The notes: generated by a model from the sequence alone, not told the origin. 64,000 nucleotides of DNA from Pseudoxanthomonas sp. GM95 (GCF_900109775.1 NZ_FOAX01000004.1:1-64000), one strand, 5' to 3'; positions 47,273 to 57,846 are shown, numbered from the stretch's first letter. Program-made: numbers and translations.

Positions 47273-47953
47273 TCAGGCGCGTGCGCCGACCCGCACTTCG
47301 ATCTCGCCGATGCCTTCGATGGCCGCGGTGATCAGGTCGCCCGGCTGCAGGGCATCCACGCCCGGTGGGGTACCGGTCATGATCAGATCGCCAGGACGCA
47401 GGGTGATGTACTCGGACACGAGCGCGACGACTTCGGCCGCCGACCAGATCTGCTGATCAAGGTCAGAACGCTGACGTTCGACCCCATTGACGCTCAACCA
47501 GATCGCGCCCTGTTCGGCATGCCCGAAGGGCTCGACCGGGACGATGGGCGTCATCGGCGCCGCACCGTCGAAGGCCTTGGCCGCCTCCCAGGGTTGGCCG
47601 ATCGCCTTGGCCGCCTTTTGCAGGTCGCGCCGGGTCAAATCCAGTCCCGCGGCGTAGCCCCAGACGTGGCTTAAGGCCTGCTCGGGCGCGATGTTCGCAC
47701 CACCGTTGCCGATGGCGATCACCAGTTCGATCTCGTGACAGAACTCGTCGGTCATCGGCGGGAACGCGATCTCACCCAGCGCGTCGATCACCGCACTGGC
47801 CGGCTTCATGAAATACAGCGGCTTCTCGCGCACGGCATCCGGCGTGCCCCAGTGATAGTTGCGCCCCAGGCAGAACACGCGCCCGACGGGAAAGCGCTGG
47901 TCGCTGCCCTTGATCGGCAGCGTGGTGTCTTGCGGTGCGTGCGGTACGGACAT
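47273..47953 (-). CDS. Fumarylacetoacetate hydrolase family protein
   Basis: A 226-residue single-domain FAA hydrolase, most like fumarylpyruvate/acylpyruvate hydrolases (NagK, YcgM). It shows GRNYHWG near residue 30, HEIELVIAIG near 70 (metal ligands), YAAGLDLTRRDLQ near 100 and MTGTPPGV near 195. Predicted action: carbon-carbon hydrolysis of a 2,4-diketo acid. The second ATG (47953) has AGGA 9 bases upstream; the first is at 47959. SDR gene 29 bases downstream. Confidence 0.83.
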   Translation of the reverse strand: MSVPHAPQDTTLPIKGSDQRFPVGRVFCLGRNYHWGTPDAVREKPLYFMKPASAVIDALGEIAFPPMTDEFCHEIELVIAIGNGGANIAPEQALSHVWGYAAGLDLTRRDLQKAAKAIGQPWEAAKAFDGAAPMTPIVPVEPFGHAEQGAIWLSVNGVERQRSDLDQQIWSAAEVVALVSEYITLRPGDLIMTGTPPGVDALQPGDLITAAIEGIGEIEVRVGARA

Positions 47954-48044
47954 CGTCATCTCTTCCTGATTGATTCAAGCGTGGGGTGTTTCCGCGTGGG
48001 CGCCGCGCCTTCGCTGCCGATCGCGCAGGCCGGCATCGACGGCC

Positions 48045-49376
48045 TTACGGCGTCTTCAATTCGATCCGGTGCAGGCGACCGAGCAGGAACGAATACGACA
48101 GCGTCCCCATCAGCGCCAGGCAGCCGATGAACCAGAAGGCATAGGCGAAGTTGTGCGTGGACTGGACGATGGCGCCGATGACGAGCGGGGTCACGATGCC
48201 GCCGATGTTCGCCGCCAGGCTGGTCACCGAACCGGTGAGGCCGAGCAGCTGGCGCGGCGCCACTTCGGAGACCGCGGCCCACGATGCCGAGGCAATGCCT
48301 TGGGCGAAGAACGCACAGGTCAGGATCACGATGCACAGCACGTTGGAGTCGGTGAAATTGACCAGCACGATCGACATGCCCAGCGCCGAGCCCACCACCA
48401 GCGGCAGCTTGCGCGCGAAGGAGAGCGAGGTACCGCGACGAATCAACAGATCGGAGATAAAGCCAGCCAGCAGGATGCCCACAGTTGCGCCGATGAACGG
48501 CATGACCGCGAAGATGCCCACCTTGACCGTGCTCATCTTCCGTTCCTCCATCAGGTAGGTGGGGAACCAGGTCAGGAAGAAATACAGCACCGAGGTATTG
48601 GCGAACTTGCCGATGCAGATCGACCAGACCTGTCGGTAGCGCAGCAGCGTGAACACCTGTCGCCAGTTGAACGGGGTCAGCTGTTTTCCGGCCTTGATCA
48701 GGCCGCCGCCTTCTTCGATGTAGTTCAGTTCTTCCTTGCTGACTTTCTTGCACGACATCGGATCGCGGTAGGCCATCATCCAGACGATGCCGAACACGAT
48801 GCCGACCGCGCCGGTCGCATAGAACACGTGGCGCCAGCCGAACGTGGTGGCCATCCACAGCAGCAGGCCAGTGAACAGCGCAGTGCCCAGATACTGGCCG
48901 CAGACGTAGACGCTGCTGGCAAACCCGCGTTCGCGGGCCGGGAACCACGCCGTCACGGCACGCATGTTCGAGGGGAAGGCCGGCGTCTCAGCGGCGCCCA
49001 CCACCAGACGCAAGCCAAACAACGAAGCGAAGCCGGTGGCCAGGCCCTGGAAGACCGTGGCGATGGACCAGGTGATGAGCGACACGCCATAGGTCATGCG
49101 CGAACCGAAGCGATCTGCGATGAAGCCCGCGGGAATCAGCGCGATGGCGTACGTCCATGCGAATGCAGAAAAGATCATCCCCATATGGATCTTGTCCAGG
49201 CCCAGATCCTTGGCCATGAAGGGCGCGATGATGGAGATGTTGACCCGGTCGACGTAGTTGATGACCGTGGCGATCAACAACAGGACCAGCATGAACCAGC
49301 GGCGCCGGGTCGGTAAGCCGCGCGCGGTGGCCGCCGCGCTGATCGGTGCGGTCTGGCTATCGGGAGTGAGCGACAT
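48045..49376 (-). CDS. MFS anion:cation symporter of operon B
   Basis: A 443-residue ACS-family carrier with 12 helices, similar to the protein at 38914: NYVDRVNISIIA, GFIADRFGSRM, AETPAFPSNMRAVTAWFP. Probable substrate is a sugar acid; hexuronate and aldarate carriers look like this. It is the second intact gene of operon B. A 480-base stretch with relics separates it from kdgD2. Confidence 0.87.
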   Translation of the reverse strand: MSLTPDSQTAPISAAATARGLPTRRRWFMLVLLLIATVINYVDRVNISIIAPFMAKDLGLDKIHMGMIFSAFAWTYAIALIPAGFIADRFGSRMTYGVSLITWSIATVFQGLATGFASLFGLRLVVGAAETPAFPSNMRAVTAWFPARERGFASSVYVCGQYLGTALFTGLLLWMATTFGWRHVFYATGAVGIVFGIVWMMAYRDPMSCKKVSKEELNYIEEGGGLIKAGKQLTPFNWRQVFTLLRYRQVWSICIGKFANTSVLYFFLTWFPTYLMEERKMSTVKVGIFAVMPFIGATVGILLAGFISDLLIRRGTSLSFARKLPLVVGSALGMSIVLVNFTDSNVLCIVILTCAFFAQGIASASWAAVSEVAPRQLLGLTGSVTSLAANIGGIVTPLVIGAIVQSTHNFAYAFWFIGCLALMGTLSYSFLLGRLHRIELKTP

Positions 49377-49467
49377 GGGAAGCCTCGTTGATTGCTGAAA
49401 GTGATGGAGCGAACCGCCGCGCGCAGTGGCTGCGTCGCCGCGTAACCGGCCCAGCGCGGGCCGTCTT

Positions 49468-49656
49468 TCAGTCGTCGTGATGAGGTCGATGTCGTGGCAG
49501 GCGTGAGGTGCCGAGGCTACGGCCTCGCGCGCACGTGATGCCTGCGCAGTCCGCGGCGTTGAGGCTGTTGCATGCCTGCCAGGCGCCCGGCATCTGCCGT
49601 CCGGCCTGCTTGATGGTGTCGCGACGCCTGGGCGCGCGGTGAGTCGGATGCATCAT
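49468..49656 (-). CDS. Small ORF at the porin-like start site (possible relic)
   Basis: A 62-residue frame, MMHPTHRAPRRRD..., with no hydrophobic signal sequence and low-complexity composition. Its ribosome site and double ATG match the porin start region at 41496-41518 at 20 of 23 positions. Coding after the ATGs no longer resembles the porin. It is probably the remnant of a porin start, although a short peptide could still be made. Confidence 0.25.
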   Translation of the reverse strand: MMHPTHRAPRRRDTIKQAGRQMPGAWQACNSLNAADCAGITCARGRSLGTSRLPRHRPHHDD

Positions 49657-49856
49657 TCCCTCTCCTGATGATGAGTTGCCGCAAGATCGATGGAGCTGCG
49701 GCGGTGTTGACGTGGTGTGTCGGCTGCATGCCCTGCCCTCCCAGGCCGCATGCAACCGGTCTGCTTATGCGCTGTCCCTTTCCTGGCCAGCACCGGGCGC
49801 GCGGCATGCGCGCGAGGCCTTCGACTCCGCCAGCCTCGTTGCGATAAAGGCGCTCA
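49657..49856 (-). other. Diverged copy of the porin leader
   Basis: The 200 bases between the kdgD2 stop and the small ORF are about as long as the porin leader (41500-41695, 196 bases), and share a GGGAGGGC-centred block and the ribosome site. No aldehyde dehydrogenase gene is left, although kdgD2 still ends TAATG. No other gene is seen here. Confidence 0.4.
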
Positions 49857-50774
49857 TTACTTGCGGTCTCCGATCAGCTTCTTGAGGATGTCCAGCTCTT
49901 CACCGGTCAGGTCGGCCAGCGGCGTGCGCACGGGACCGGCGCTGCGACCGACCGCGGTCATGCCGGCCTTGACGATGGACACGGCGTAGCCGGCGCGGCG
50001 GTTGCGCAGCTCGGTGTACGGCAGGACGAAGTCGTTGAGCTCGCGGTATACATGCGCCACGTCGCGGGCACGCACGGCCTTGTAGAACTCAAGCGCCCAC
50101 TCGGGCAGGAAGTTGAAGATCGCCGAGGAATACGTGGTCACGCCCATTTCCAGGTACGGCAGGGCGAAGGTCTCGGCGGTCGGCAGGCCGCCGACATACA
50201 GCAGGCGATCGCCCAGGCGGGCGTAGATGCGGGTCATGCGATCCACGTCGCCCACGCCGTCCTTGAAACCGATCAGGTTGGGGCAGCGATCGGCGATGCG
50301 CTCGACGGCGTTGGCGTCCAGCTTGCCGTTGGCACGGCTGTAGACGATCACGCCCAGCTTGGTGGCCTTGCACACGCGCTCGACGTGGTCGGCCACACCG
50401 GCAGCGTCGCACTCGGTCAGGTAGGGCGGGAACAGCAGGATGCCGTCGGCGCCGTTGGCTTCGGCGGCCTGTGCCATCTCGATGGCGATCGCGGTGCCGT
50501 AGCCGGCCGGGGCGATGATCGGGGTCGTGGCGCCGGCTTCTTCCACTGCGGCTTTGACCGCCTGGTTCACTTCGGTCAGGGTCAGCGAGAACAGCTCGCC
50601 GGTGCCGCCGGCAGCAAACAGGCCCGAGGCCGGGTAGCCGGACAGCCACTGCAGGTTGCTGCGGTAGGCCGCTTCGTCGAAGGCGTGGTCGTCGGCCTTG
50701 AAGTGCGTGACCGGGAACGACAGCAGGCCGGCGCCCAGCGCCTTGGCCACTTCCTGCGGGGTGTATTTGCTCAT
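49857..50774 (-). CDS. kdgD: 5-dehydro-4-deoxyglucarate dehydratase (copy 2)
   Basis: 305 residues, differing from copy 1 (43279) at six positions: two alanine/serine to threonine, one serine to alanine, Glu to Asp, Val to Ile and Phe to Tyr. The catalytic lysine in IGFKDGVGD and other motifs are intact, so it should be active. First gene of operon B. In operon B the same reaction would feed 2,5-dioxopentanoate to the dehydrogenase of operon A, because operon B has none. Confidence 0.95.
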   Translation of the reverse strand: MSKYTPQEVAKALGAGLLSFPVTHFKADDHAFDEAAYRSNLQWLSGYPASGLFAAGGTGELFSLTLTEVNQAVKAAVEEAGATTPIIAPAGYGTAIAIEMAQAAEANGADGILLFPPYLTECDAAGVADHVERVCKATKLGVIVYSRANGKLDANAVERIADRCPNLIGFKDGVGDVDRMTRIYARLGDRLLYVGGLPTAETFALPYLEMGVTTYSSAIFNFLPEWALEFYKAVRARDVAHVYRELNDFVLPYTELRNRRAGYAVSIVKAGMTAVGRSAGPVRTPLADLTGEELDILKKLIGDRK

Positions 50775-50809
50775 CGACGGGATCAGGTCAGCGGGGTCGG
50801 CGCCGACTC

Positions 50810-50888
50810 TAGGAGCCGGTTTTGATTCCCGTCCAAGCCAAATACGGCATCGAATGATGCTCAAGCTGGATTAATTAGACTTTCGTCT
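50810..50888. promoter_or_regulatory. Conserved leader of kdgD2
   Basis: It repeats the motifs before kdgD1: TAGGAGCCGGTT (50810-50821), CCCGTCCAAGCCAAAT, GCAT-N6-ATGC (50847-50860) and AGAC-N4-GTCT (50877-50888). Bases between the blocks have changed or been inserted. No regulator gene lies beside it, so control by the LysR at 44522 is likely. Confidence 0.5.
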
Positions 50889-51325
50889 CACGCACATGCG
50901 TGTTGAAAATCAAGCGGATTAACCCTTTCAACCCGTTGTTTTATCTCGCCATTATCTCCGCTCGCACTGGACCTGACAGCAGCGACAGACGCGGCATGGC
51001 GTGGTGCCGGAAGAAACAAAGATTCATCCCCCGACATGCGCGCTACGCGCTCCCACGCGCTGATTCGTGCAGTGCAGCATTCAGAACGGCACCGCGCGCG
51101 CTGATCTCGGCCAGCTGAAAAGCCTCATCGGCACGATCGCGCGAAAGTTCCGCTGTAGACGCGCGCAACAAGCACTTCAGTTCGAGCAAAAGCCCTCACT
51201 GCTGCATCCGCGCGCAGCCACGCAAAAAACGCCGGCCGCATCCCTGCGACCAACGTCCCGCGCGTGGCGTCGCGCCCAGCAAGGGCGCGATCACCGATGG
51301 AAGATCCGCGTGCTGCGGTGTGGCG
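50889..51325. other. 437-base stretch without a recognisable gene
   Basis: It has short open frames only (one of 72 codons at 50900-51118, no ribosome site or recognisable motif). The composition is slightly lower in GC near 50900-50960. No repeat or promoter is clear. Confidence 0.4.
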
Positions 51326-51697
51326 TCAGGCGTCTTCGCCGACCGCCAGCACCAGCTGCAGGTCGTCGCGTTCGCCGCGGATACGCAGCTGCGCGCTCGC
51401 TTCGCACGCGAGCGCACCGAGGCGCGCGCCGCAGTCGCCCAGGTCGGCCCATTTGAGCTGCCAGACGAAGGGCGTGGCGCAGGCGCTGTCCAGCACCAGC
51501 CGCGACACCGAATCGGTGACCTCCAGGCTGACGTTGTTGACGCCGGGGATGGGATGGCGACGACCGACCGCATCCAGCCGTGGGCTGGACGCGAGGTGGT
51601 CGAGCATGGAGGCCAACATCGCGATGCCGGGGCGATCGCCGCGGAACATCAACGCATCCTGGCCGTGGAAGCTATTGGCATGACGGGCTCGAAGCAT
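51326..51697 (-). CDS. Hypothetical protein
   Basis: A 123-residue soluble-looking protein (MLRARHANSFHGQDALMF...), with two cysteines near residue 88-98 and no motif that I recognise. The composition is like other coding regions. It lies 93 bases after aceA in the same direction, so it may be on the same transcript. A second methionine at residue 17 could be the start. Confidence 0.45.
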   Translation of the reverse strand: MLRARHANSFHGQDALMFRGDRPGIAMLASMLDHLASSPRLDAVGRRHPIPGVNNVSLEVTDSVSRLVLDSACATPFVWQLKWADLGDCGARLGALACEASAQLRIRGERDDLQLVLAVGEDA

Positions 51698-51790
51698 GGT
51701 TGCACCATTCTCAGTGGGTGAACGACGCTGGGTGGGACTGCGTGCAGCGGTACAGCGCGCGCCTGGCGACGTCGCCAGGCGCGGTGTTGC

Positions 51791-53083
51791 TCAGGCCGCC
51801 TTGGTGGCGGTGAACTGTTCTTCCTCGGTCGAGCCGGTCAGCGCAGTGGTCGAGGACTTGCCCTGCTGGATCGCCTGGGTCACCTGGTCGAAGTAGCCGG
51901 TGCCGACTTCGCGCTGGTGCTTGACCGCCGTGAAGCCCTTGGGCGCAGCGGCGAACTCGGCCTCCTGCAGCTCCACGAACGCCTTCATCTGCTCGCGTGC
52001 ATAGCCGTGGGCCAGGTTGAACATCGAGTAGTTCAAGCTGTGGAAACCGGCCAGGGTGATGAACTGGAACTTGTAACCGTAGGAGGCGATTTCCTTCTGG
52101 AACCTGGCGATGGTCGCGTCGTCCAGGTTCTTCTTCCAGTTGAAGCTTGGCGAGCAGTTGTAGGCCAGCATCTTGCCGGGGAACTTGGCGTGGATCGCAT
52201 CGGCAAAGGCCTTGGCAAATGCCAGGTCCGGCTTGCCGGTCTCGCACCACACCAGGTCGGCGTACGGCGCATAGGCCAGGCCGCGACTGATGGCCTGATC
52301 CAGTCCCTTGTTCGTCTTGTAGAAGCCTTCGACCGTGCGCTCGCCGGTGGTGAACGGCGCATCGATCGGATCGACATCGCTGGTCAGCAGGTCAGCGGCC
52401 TCCGCATCGGTACGCGCGACCAGCAGCGTGGGCACGCCCATGACGTCGGCGGCCAGGCGCGCGGCGTTCAACTTCTCGATTGCCTCGCGGGTGGGCACCA
52501 GCACCTTTCCGCCCATGTGGCCGCACTTCTTGACCGACGCCAGCTGGTCTTCGAAATGCACGCCGGCTGCGCCAGCTTCGATCATCGCCTTCATCAGCTC
52601 GAAGGCATTCAGCACGCCACCGAAGCCGGCTTCGGCATCGGCCACGATCGGCTGCAGGAAGTCGATGCTGTCATCGCCTTCTGCGTGATACAGCTGGTCG
52701 GCGCGCAGCAGTGTGTTGTTGATGCGCTTGACCACCGCCGGCACCGAATCGGCCGGGTACAGCGACTGGTCCGGATACATCTGCCCAGCCAGGTTGGCAT
52801 CGGCCGCCACCTGCCAGCCCGACAGATAGATCGCCTTCAAGCCCGCTTTGACCTGCTGCATCGCCTGGTTGCCGGTGAGCGCGCCCAGCGCGTTGACGAA
52901 GTCCTCGGTGTGCAGGTGCTTCCACAGCTTTTCCGCGCCCAGCTTGGCGATCGAGTATTCGATCGGCACCGTGCCGCGCAGGCGCACCACGTCGGCTGCG
53001 GTGTAGTCGCGGGTGATGCCTTCCCAACGCGGATTGGTATCCCAGTCCTGTTGGATCTCTTCGGCAGTGCGCAGCTTGCTCAT
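51791..53083 (-). CDS. aceA: Isocitrate lyase
   Basis: Glyoxylate-bypass enzyme: isocitrate to succinate and glyoxylate. 430 residues, as E. coli AceA. The catalytic cysteine is in KKCGHMGGK (about residue 190), magnesium ligands in VHFEDQLA (about 180), and [10 protein letters not shown] (about 315) matches the substrate loop. It follows aceB in the same direction with 118 bases between; both are divergent from the LysR gene at 54966. Confidence 0.97.
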   Translation of the reverse strand: MSKLRTAEEIQQDWDTNPRWEGITRDYTAADVVRLRGTVPIEYSIAKLGAEKLWKHLHTEDFVNALGALTGNQAMQQVKAGLKAIYLSGWQVAADANLAGQMYPDQSLYPADSVPAVVKRINNTLLRADQLYHAEGDDSIDFLQPIVADAEAGFGGVLNAFELMKAMIEAGAAGVHFEDQLASVKKCGHMGGKVLVPTREAIEKLNAARLAADVMGVPTLLVARTDAEAADLLTSDVDPIDAPFTTGERTVEGFYKTNKGLDQAISRGLAYAPYADLVWCETGKPDLAFAKAFADAIHAKFPGKMLAYNCSPSFNWKKNLDDATIARFQKEIASYGYKFQFITLAGFHSLNYSMFNLAHGYAREQMKAFVELQEAEFAAAPKGFTAVKHQREVGTGYFDQVTQAIQQGKSSTTALTGSTEEEQFTATKAA

Positions 53084-53201
53084 GACGTCGTCCTCGTGTG
53101 GATCAGCGGGTGTTCGAAGGGTGCAGCGGTCCGTGGCCGCTTGTGGAAAGCGGTCTTCCAGTGATGCGTGGAGCGGCGCGCCAGATGCGACGCGCGATGG
53201 A

Positions 53202-54848
<1,647 letters not shown>

Positions 54849-54916
54849 GGCGACCTCGTCGTCGTGTTGACTGGGCCGCCACCGTGCTCCCGGGGTTACT
54901 ATTTGACAACTTAGTT

Positions 54917-54935
54917 TTATCAATCATTTTCATAA
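54917..54935. promoter_or_regulatory. LysR-type operator between aceB and its regulator
   Basis: TTAT-N11-ATAA (54917-54935) is a perfect T-N11-A dyad in an AT-rich 50-base island. On the minus strand a TTGATA and TAGTAA pair, 16 bases apart (54896-54923), could be the aceB promoter and overlaps the box. Confidence 0.65.
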
Positions 54936-54965
54936 GATCAACTCATAGTTACAGGCAACCATTCC

Positions 54966-55928
54966 ATGGCCGCTCCCGTAACCCCGCGTTTTTCCTACAA
55001 ATCCGATCGCCTCAAGCCGCTACGCGCCTTCTGCCAGGTGGTGCGACTGGGGTCGGTTTCGCGCGCGGCGGAGGCGCTTTACGTCAGCCAGCCGGCCATT
55101 TCGCTGCAGCTGCAGGCGCTGGAACGCGAGTACGGCGCCCATCTCTTCGAGCGCAGCGGCCGGCGCCTGTCGCCCACCCGCGAGGGCCAGCTGCTGTTCG
55201 AAATGGCTCAGCCGCTGGTCGAGGGCGTGGACGGTCTGGCGGCCGTGTTCAAGGAAAAGGTCAGCGGGCTGGACGCGGGCGAGCTGAACATCGCCGCCAA
55301 CAGCTCGACCATCCTGTACCTGCTGCCGCGGATCGTGGACGCCTTCCGCCGCGCACACCCCGACGTGCGCCTGACCCTGCACAACGCGATCAGCGCCGAC
55401 GGCACCGACCTGCTGCGCGAGGACGCGGTGGACCTGGCGGTGGGTTCGATGGTCGATGTCCCGGCCGACCTGAGCTACGAGCCGGTGTATCGCTTCGAGC
55501 CCATGCTGATCACCCCGCACGACCATCCGTTGGCCAAGAAGGCCAAGGTCACCCTGGAAGACATCTCGCCCTACGGCCTGATCCTGCCGCCGCGCCGGCA
55601 GATCACCTACCGGCTGGTGGACCTGACCTTCCAGCAGGCGCGCGTGCCCTACAACGTGGTGCTGGAAGTCGGCGGCTGGGAGGTGATCAAGCAGTACGTG
55701 GCGATGGGCATGGGCCTGTCGATCGTCAGCTCGATCTGCATCGGCGAGGCCGACCGCGGCCGGATCGCGGCACGCTCGCTTAGCGCGTATTTCCCTTCGC
55801 GCAGCTATGGCGTGGTGGTGCGCAAGGGCAAGTACCTGTCGCCGCAGGCGCGTGCCTTCATCGCCTTGATCCGGCCGGATCTGTTCCATCCGCGCGACCA
55901 CGACGAGTCCGGGCATTCGGAACGCTGA
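54966..55928 (+). CDS. LysR family regulator of the glyoxylate bypass
   Basis: A 320-residue LysR protein: helix-turn-helix in RLGSVSRAAEALYVSQPAIS (about residues 27-47), effector domain 105-310. It is divergent from aceB with the T-N11-A box between. Control of aceBA is inferred from position; many gammaproteobacteria use IclR instead. The 3' end overlaps a convergent gene by 71 bases. The ATG at 54966 is the only good start. Confidence 0.9.
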   Translation: MAAPVTPRFSYKSDRLKPLRAFCQVVRLGSVSRAAEALYVSQPAISLQLQALEREYGAHLFERSGRRLSPTREGQLLFEMAQPLVEGVDGLAAVFKEKVSGLDAGELNIAANSSTILYLLPRIVDAFRRAHPDVRLTLHNAISADGTDLLREDAVDLAVGSMVDVPADLSYEPVYRFEPMLITPHDHPLAKKAKVTLEDISPYGLILPPRRQITYRLVDLTFQQARVPYNVVLEVGGWEVIKQYVAMGMGLSIVSSICIGEADRGRIAARSLSAYFPSRSYGVVVRKGKYLSPQARAFIALIRPDLFHPRDHDESGHSER

Positions 55929-56685
55929 GCCGGCGTTCGCGGCCGCCCTGCACCAGCAGCATCGCCACCAGCAGCACGGCCAGCACCAAGGAGGCGCCGC
56001 CAGTACCCAGTTCCAGCCCGCCGTGCGACACCGGTTTGGTCAGCAGGTCGCCGAAGGTCGCGCCGAACGGCCGCGTGGTCACGAACGCCACCCAGAACAG
56101 CAGCACCCGGTCGATCCGGGTGAAGCGATACGCCAGCGCGGTGGCGGCGATCACCGCACCCGTCAGCGACGCGCTGGCGGCAAAGCCCAGCCCGGAGGCA
56201 TCGGCCAGGAAATCGCCCAGCGCCGTACCTAGCGTGTTGCTGACCAGGATCGCGGCCCAGTAGAAGACCTCGGCACGGCGCGTGCGGATCTGCGCGACCG
56301 ACAGGCTGCCTTCGACCAGGCGCCAGGCCGCCAGCACCAACGCCAGCAAGGTGACCAACACCAGCGCGCCGCGCAAATAACCCAGCCCCAGCGTGCGATC
56401 CATGAAGTCGGACATCGCCGTGCCGGCCGTGCTGGTGGACAGGATCACCGACCAGTACAGCCAGCGATGGAAGCGTTCGACCCGCAGCTGCGCCACCAGC
56501 GTGGCGGCGAAGATCCCCAGCAATAGCAGCGAACCGGCCCCGTAGCCCAGGCCGAGGGTCATGGTCAGCCAGTCGCCGCCGGTTTCGCCCAGCGTGGTGG
56601 CCAGGATTTTGATGATCCAGAAGCCCAGCGTGACCGCGGCGACCTTGCCGGCGGCGCCAGATTGCGAATGCGGGTGATGCGACAT
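55858..56685 (-). CDS. Membrane protein of COG4705 type with four internal repeats
   Basis: A 275-residue protein with about eight helices. Four copies of a motif of the form (T/S)xxG(T/E)xxxDxL are seen: LATTLGETGGDWL, LSTSTAGTAMSDFM, LVSNTLGTALGDFL and VTTRPFGATFGDLL, about 60 residues apart. Function is unknown; related proteins have been called membrane-anchored, and some manganese efflux links have been suggested, which I cannot verify here. Its last 71 bases overlap the end of the LysR gene on the other strand. Confidence 0.8.
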   Translation of the reverse strand: MSHHPHSQSGAAGKVAAVTLGFWIIKILATTLGETGGDWLTMTLGLGYGAGSLLLLGIFAATLVAQLRVERFHRWLYWSVILSTSTAGTAMSDFMDRTLGLGYLRGALVLVTLLALVLAAWRLVEGSLSVAQIRTRRAEVFYWAAILVSNTLGTALGDFLADASGLGFAASASLTGAVIAATALAYRFTRIDRVLLFWVAFVTTRPFGATFGDLLTKPVSHGGLELGTGGASLVLAVLLVAMLLVQGGRERRLSVPNARTRRGRADGTDPAGSRR

Positions 56686-56754
56686 GGCCTGCGCCCTGCG
56701 TGTGGAAGCAGGGCCACCGTGCCGGGGCCGACGTCGGATTTCGGTCCCAGCGCC

Positions 56755-57846
56755 TCAGCGCCGGCCGGGACGTCCCGCCGGGCGCCGGCCCGGACCCTTG
56801 CCGGCGTTCTCGGCCACGCGCTTGGCCAGCTTGGCCGCGGCGGCGGCGACTTCGTCCTGCAGCTTCATGTAGTTGGCCACGCGGCCCGGGTCGATTTCAT
56901 CGCGCTCGATCGCCGCTTCCACGGCGCAGCCGGGCTCGCCCTGGTGGGCGCAATCGCGGAACCGGCACTGCGCCGCCAGCGCCTCGATGTCGGCGAAACC
57001 ACCTTCGGCCAGGTCTTCCTCACCGGTGGGCTTGAGCTCGCGCATGCCGGGCGTGTCGATCAGGCAGGCGCCGGACGGCAGTGGAATCAGCGCGCGATAG
57101 GTCGTGGTGTGGCGGCCGCGCGAGTCGTTCTCGCGCACCGCATTGGTCTTCATCTTCTGCACGCCCAGCAGGGTGTTGGTCAGCGTGGACTTGCCCGCGC
57201 CGGACGAACCCACCAGCACCGCGGTGCGGCCCGGGCCAAGCCAGCCATGCAGCTGGGCGACGCTGGCGGCGTCCTTGGCGTTGACCGTGCGCAGCGGGAT
57301 GTCCTGCGCGGCCAGGTCGGCCAGCACGTCCAGCGCATCCTGGGCGTATTCGGTGCGGTCGGCCTTGGTCAGGATGACCACCGGTTGGGCGCCACCGCCG
57401 CCGACCAGCATCAGGTAACGCTCGATCCGGCGCGGATTGAAGTCCGCATCCAGCCCACAGACGATGAACACGGTATCGACGTTGGCCGCGATCACCTGCT
57501 GGTGATAGTGCTCGCCGGCCGCCGCGCGCTTGATCGCGGTGTGGCGCGGCAGCAGGGCCACGATGCGCTTGTCGTCCTCCACCAGCACCCAGTCGCCCAC
57601 TGCAGGGCGCTCGTGGGCCGGGAAGCGCGGCCGCTGCCATTCGGGCAGGGATTCGGGCTTGAGGGTCTGTTCGGCCTCCGGGCCATGCGCCACCACGTAG
57701 CCGGAGCGGTGCTGCTCCACCACGCGGGCCGGGCGGGCCTGTGGATGGGCATCGAACAGGGCCTGCCAGGCCGGAGCGGGGGCGTCGCCGGTGTCCAGCG
57801 GCCAGCCGATCAGGCGCAGCGCGGACAGGTCTTGGGGAGATGACAT
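56755..57846 (-). CDS. rsgA: Small ribosomal subunit biogenesis GTPase RsgA
   Basis: Circularly permuted GTPase of 363 residues that helps 30S maturation. The order is OB-fold N-terminus, G4 LTKAD (about 160), then G1 GSSGAGKS (about 215), G3 DTPGM (about 265), and the zinc cysteines in CRFRDCAHQGEPGC (about 293-306). The C-terminal tail is basic. The ATG at 57846 has no ribosome site; a TAGAAT on the minus strand at 57853-57858 could make a nearly leaderless message. Divergent from the aminotransferase. Confidence 0.94.
   Translation of the reverse strand: MSSPQDLSALRLIGWPLDTGDAPAPAWQALFDAHPQARPARVVEQHRSGYVVAHGPEAEQTLKPESLPEWQRPRFPAHERPAVGDWVLVEDDKRIVALLPRHTAIKRAAAGEHYHQQVIAANVDTVFIVCGLDADFNPRRIERYLMLVGGGGAQPVVILTKADRTEYAQDALDVLADLAAQDIPLRTVNAKDAASVAQLHGWLGPGRTAVLVGSSGAGKSTLTNTLLGVQKMKTNAVRENDSRGRHTTTYRALIPLPSGACLIDTPGMRELKPTGEEDLAEGGFADIEALAAQCRFRDCAHQGEPGCAVEAAIERDEIDPGRVANYMKLQDEVAAAAAKLAKRVAENAGKGPGRRPAGRPGRR

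Noticed and set aside
50900-51118. 72-codon open frame in the gap after kdgD2
   Set aside because: No ribosome site, no recognisable motif and arginine-rich composition; probably chance.
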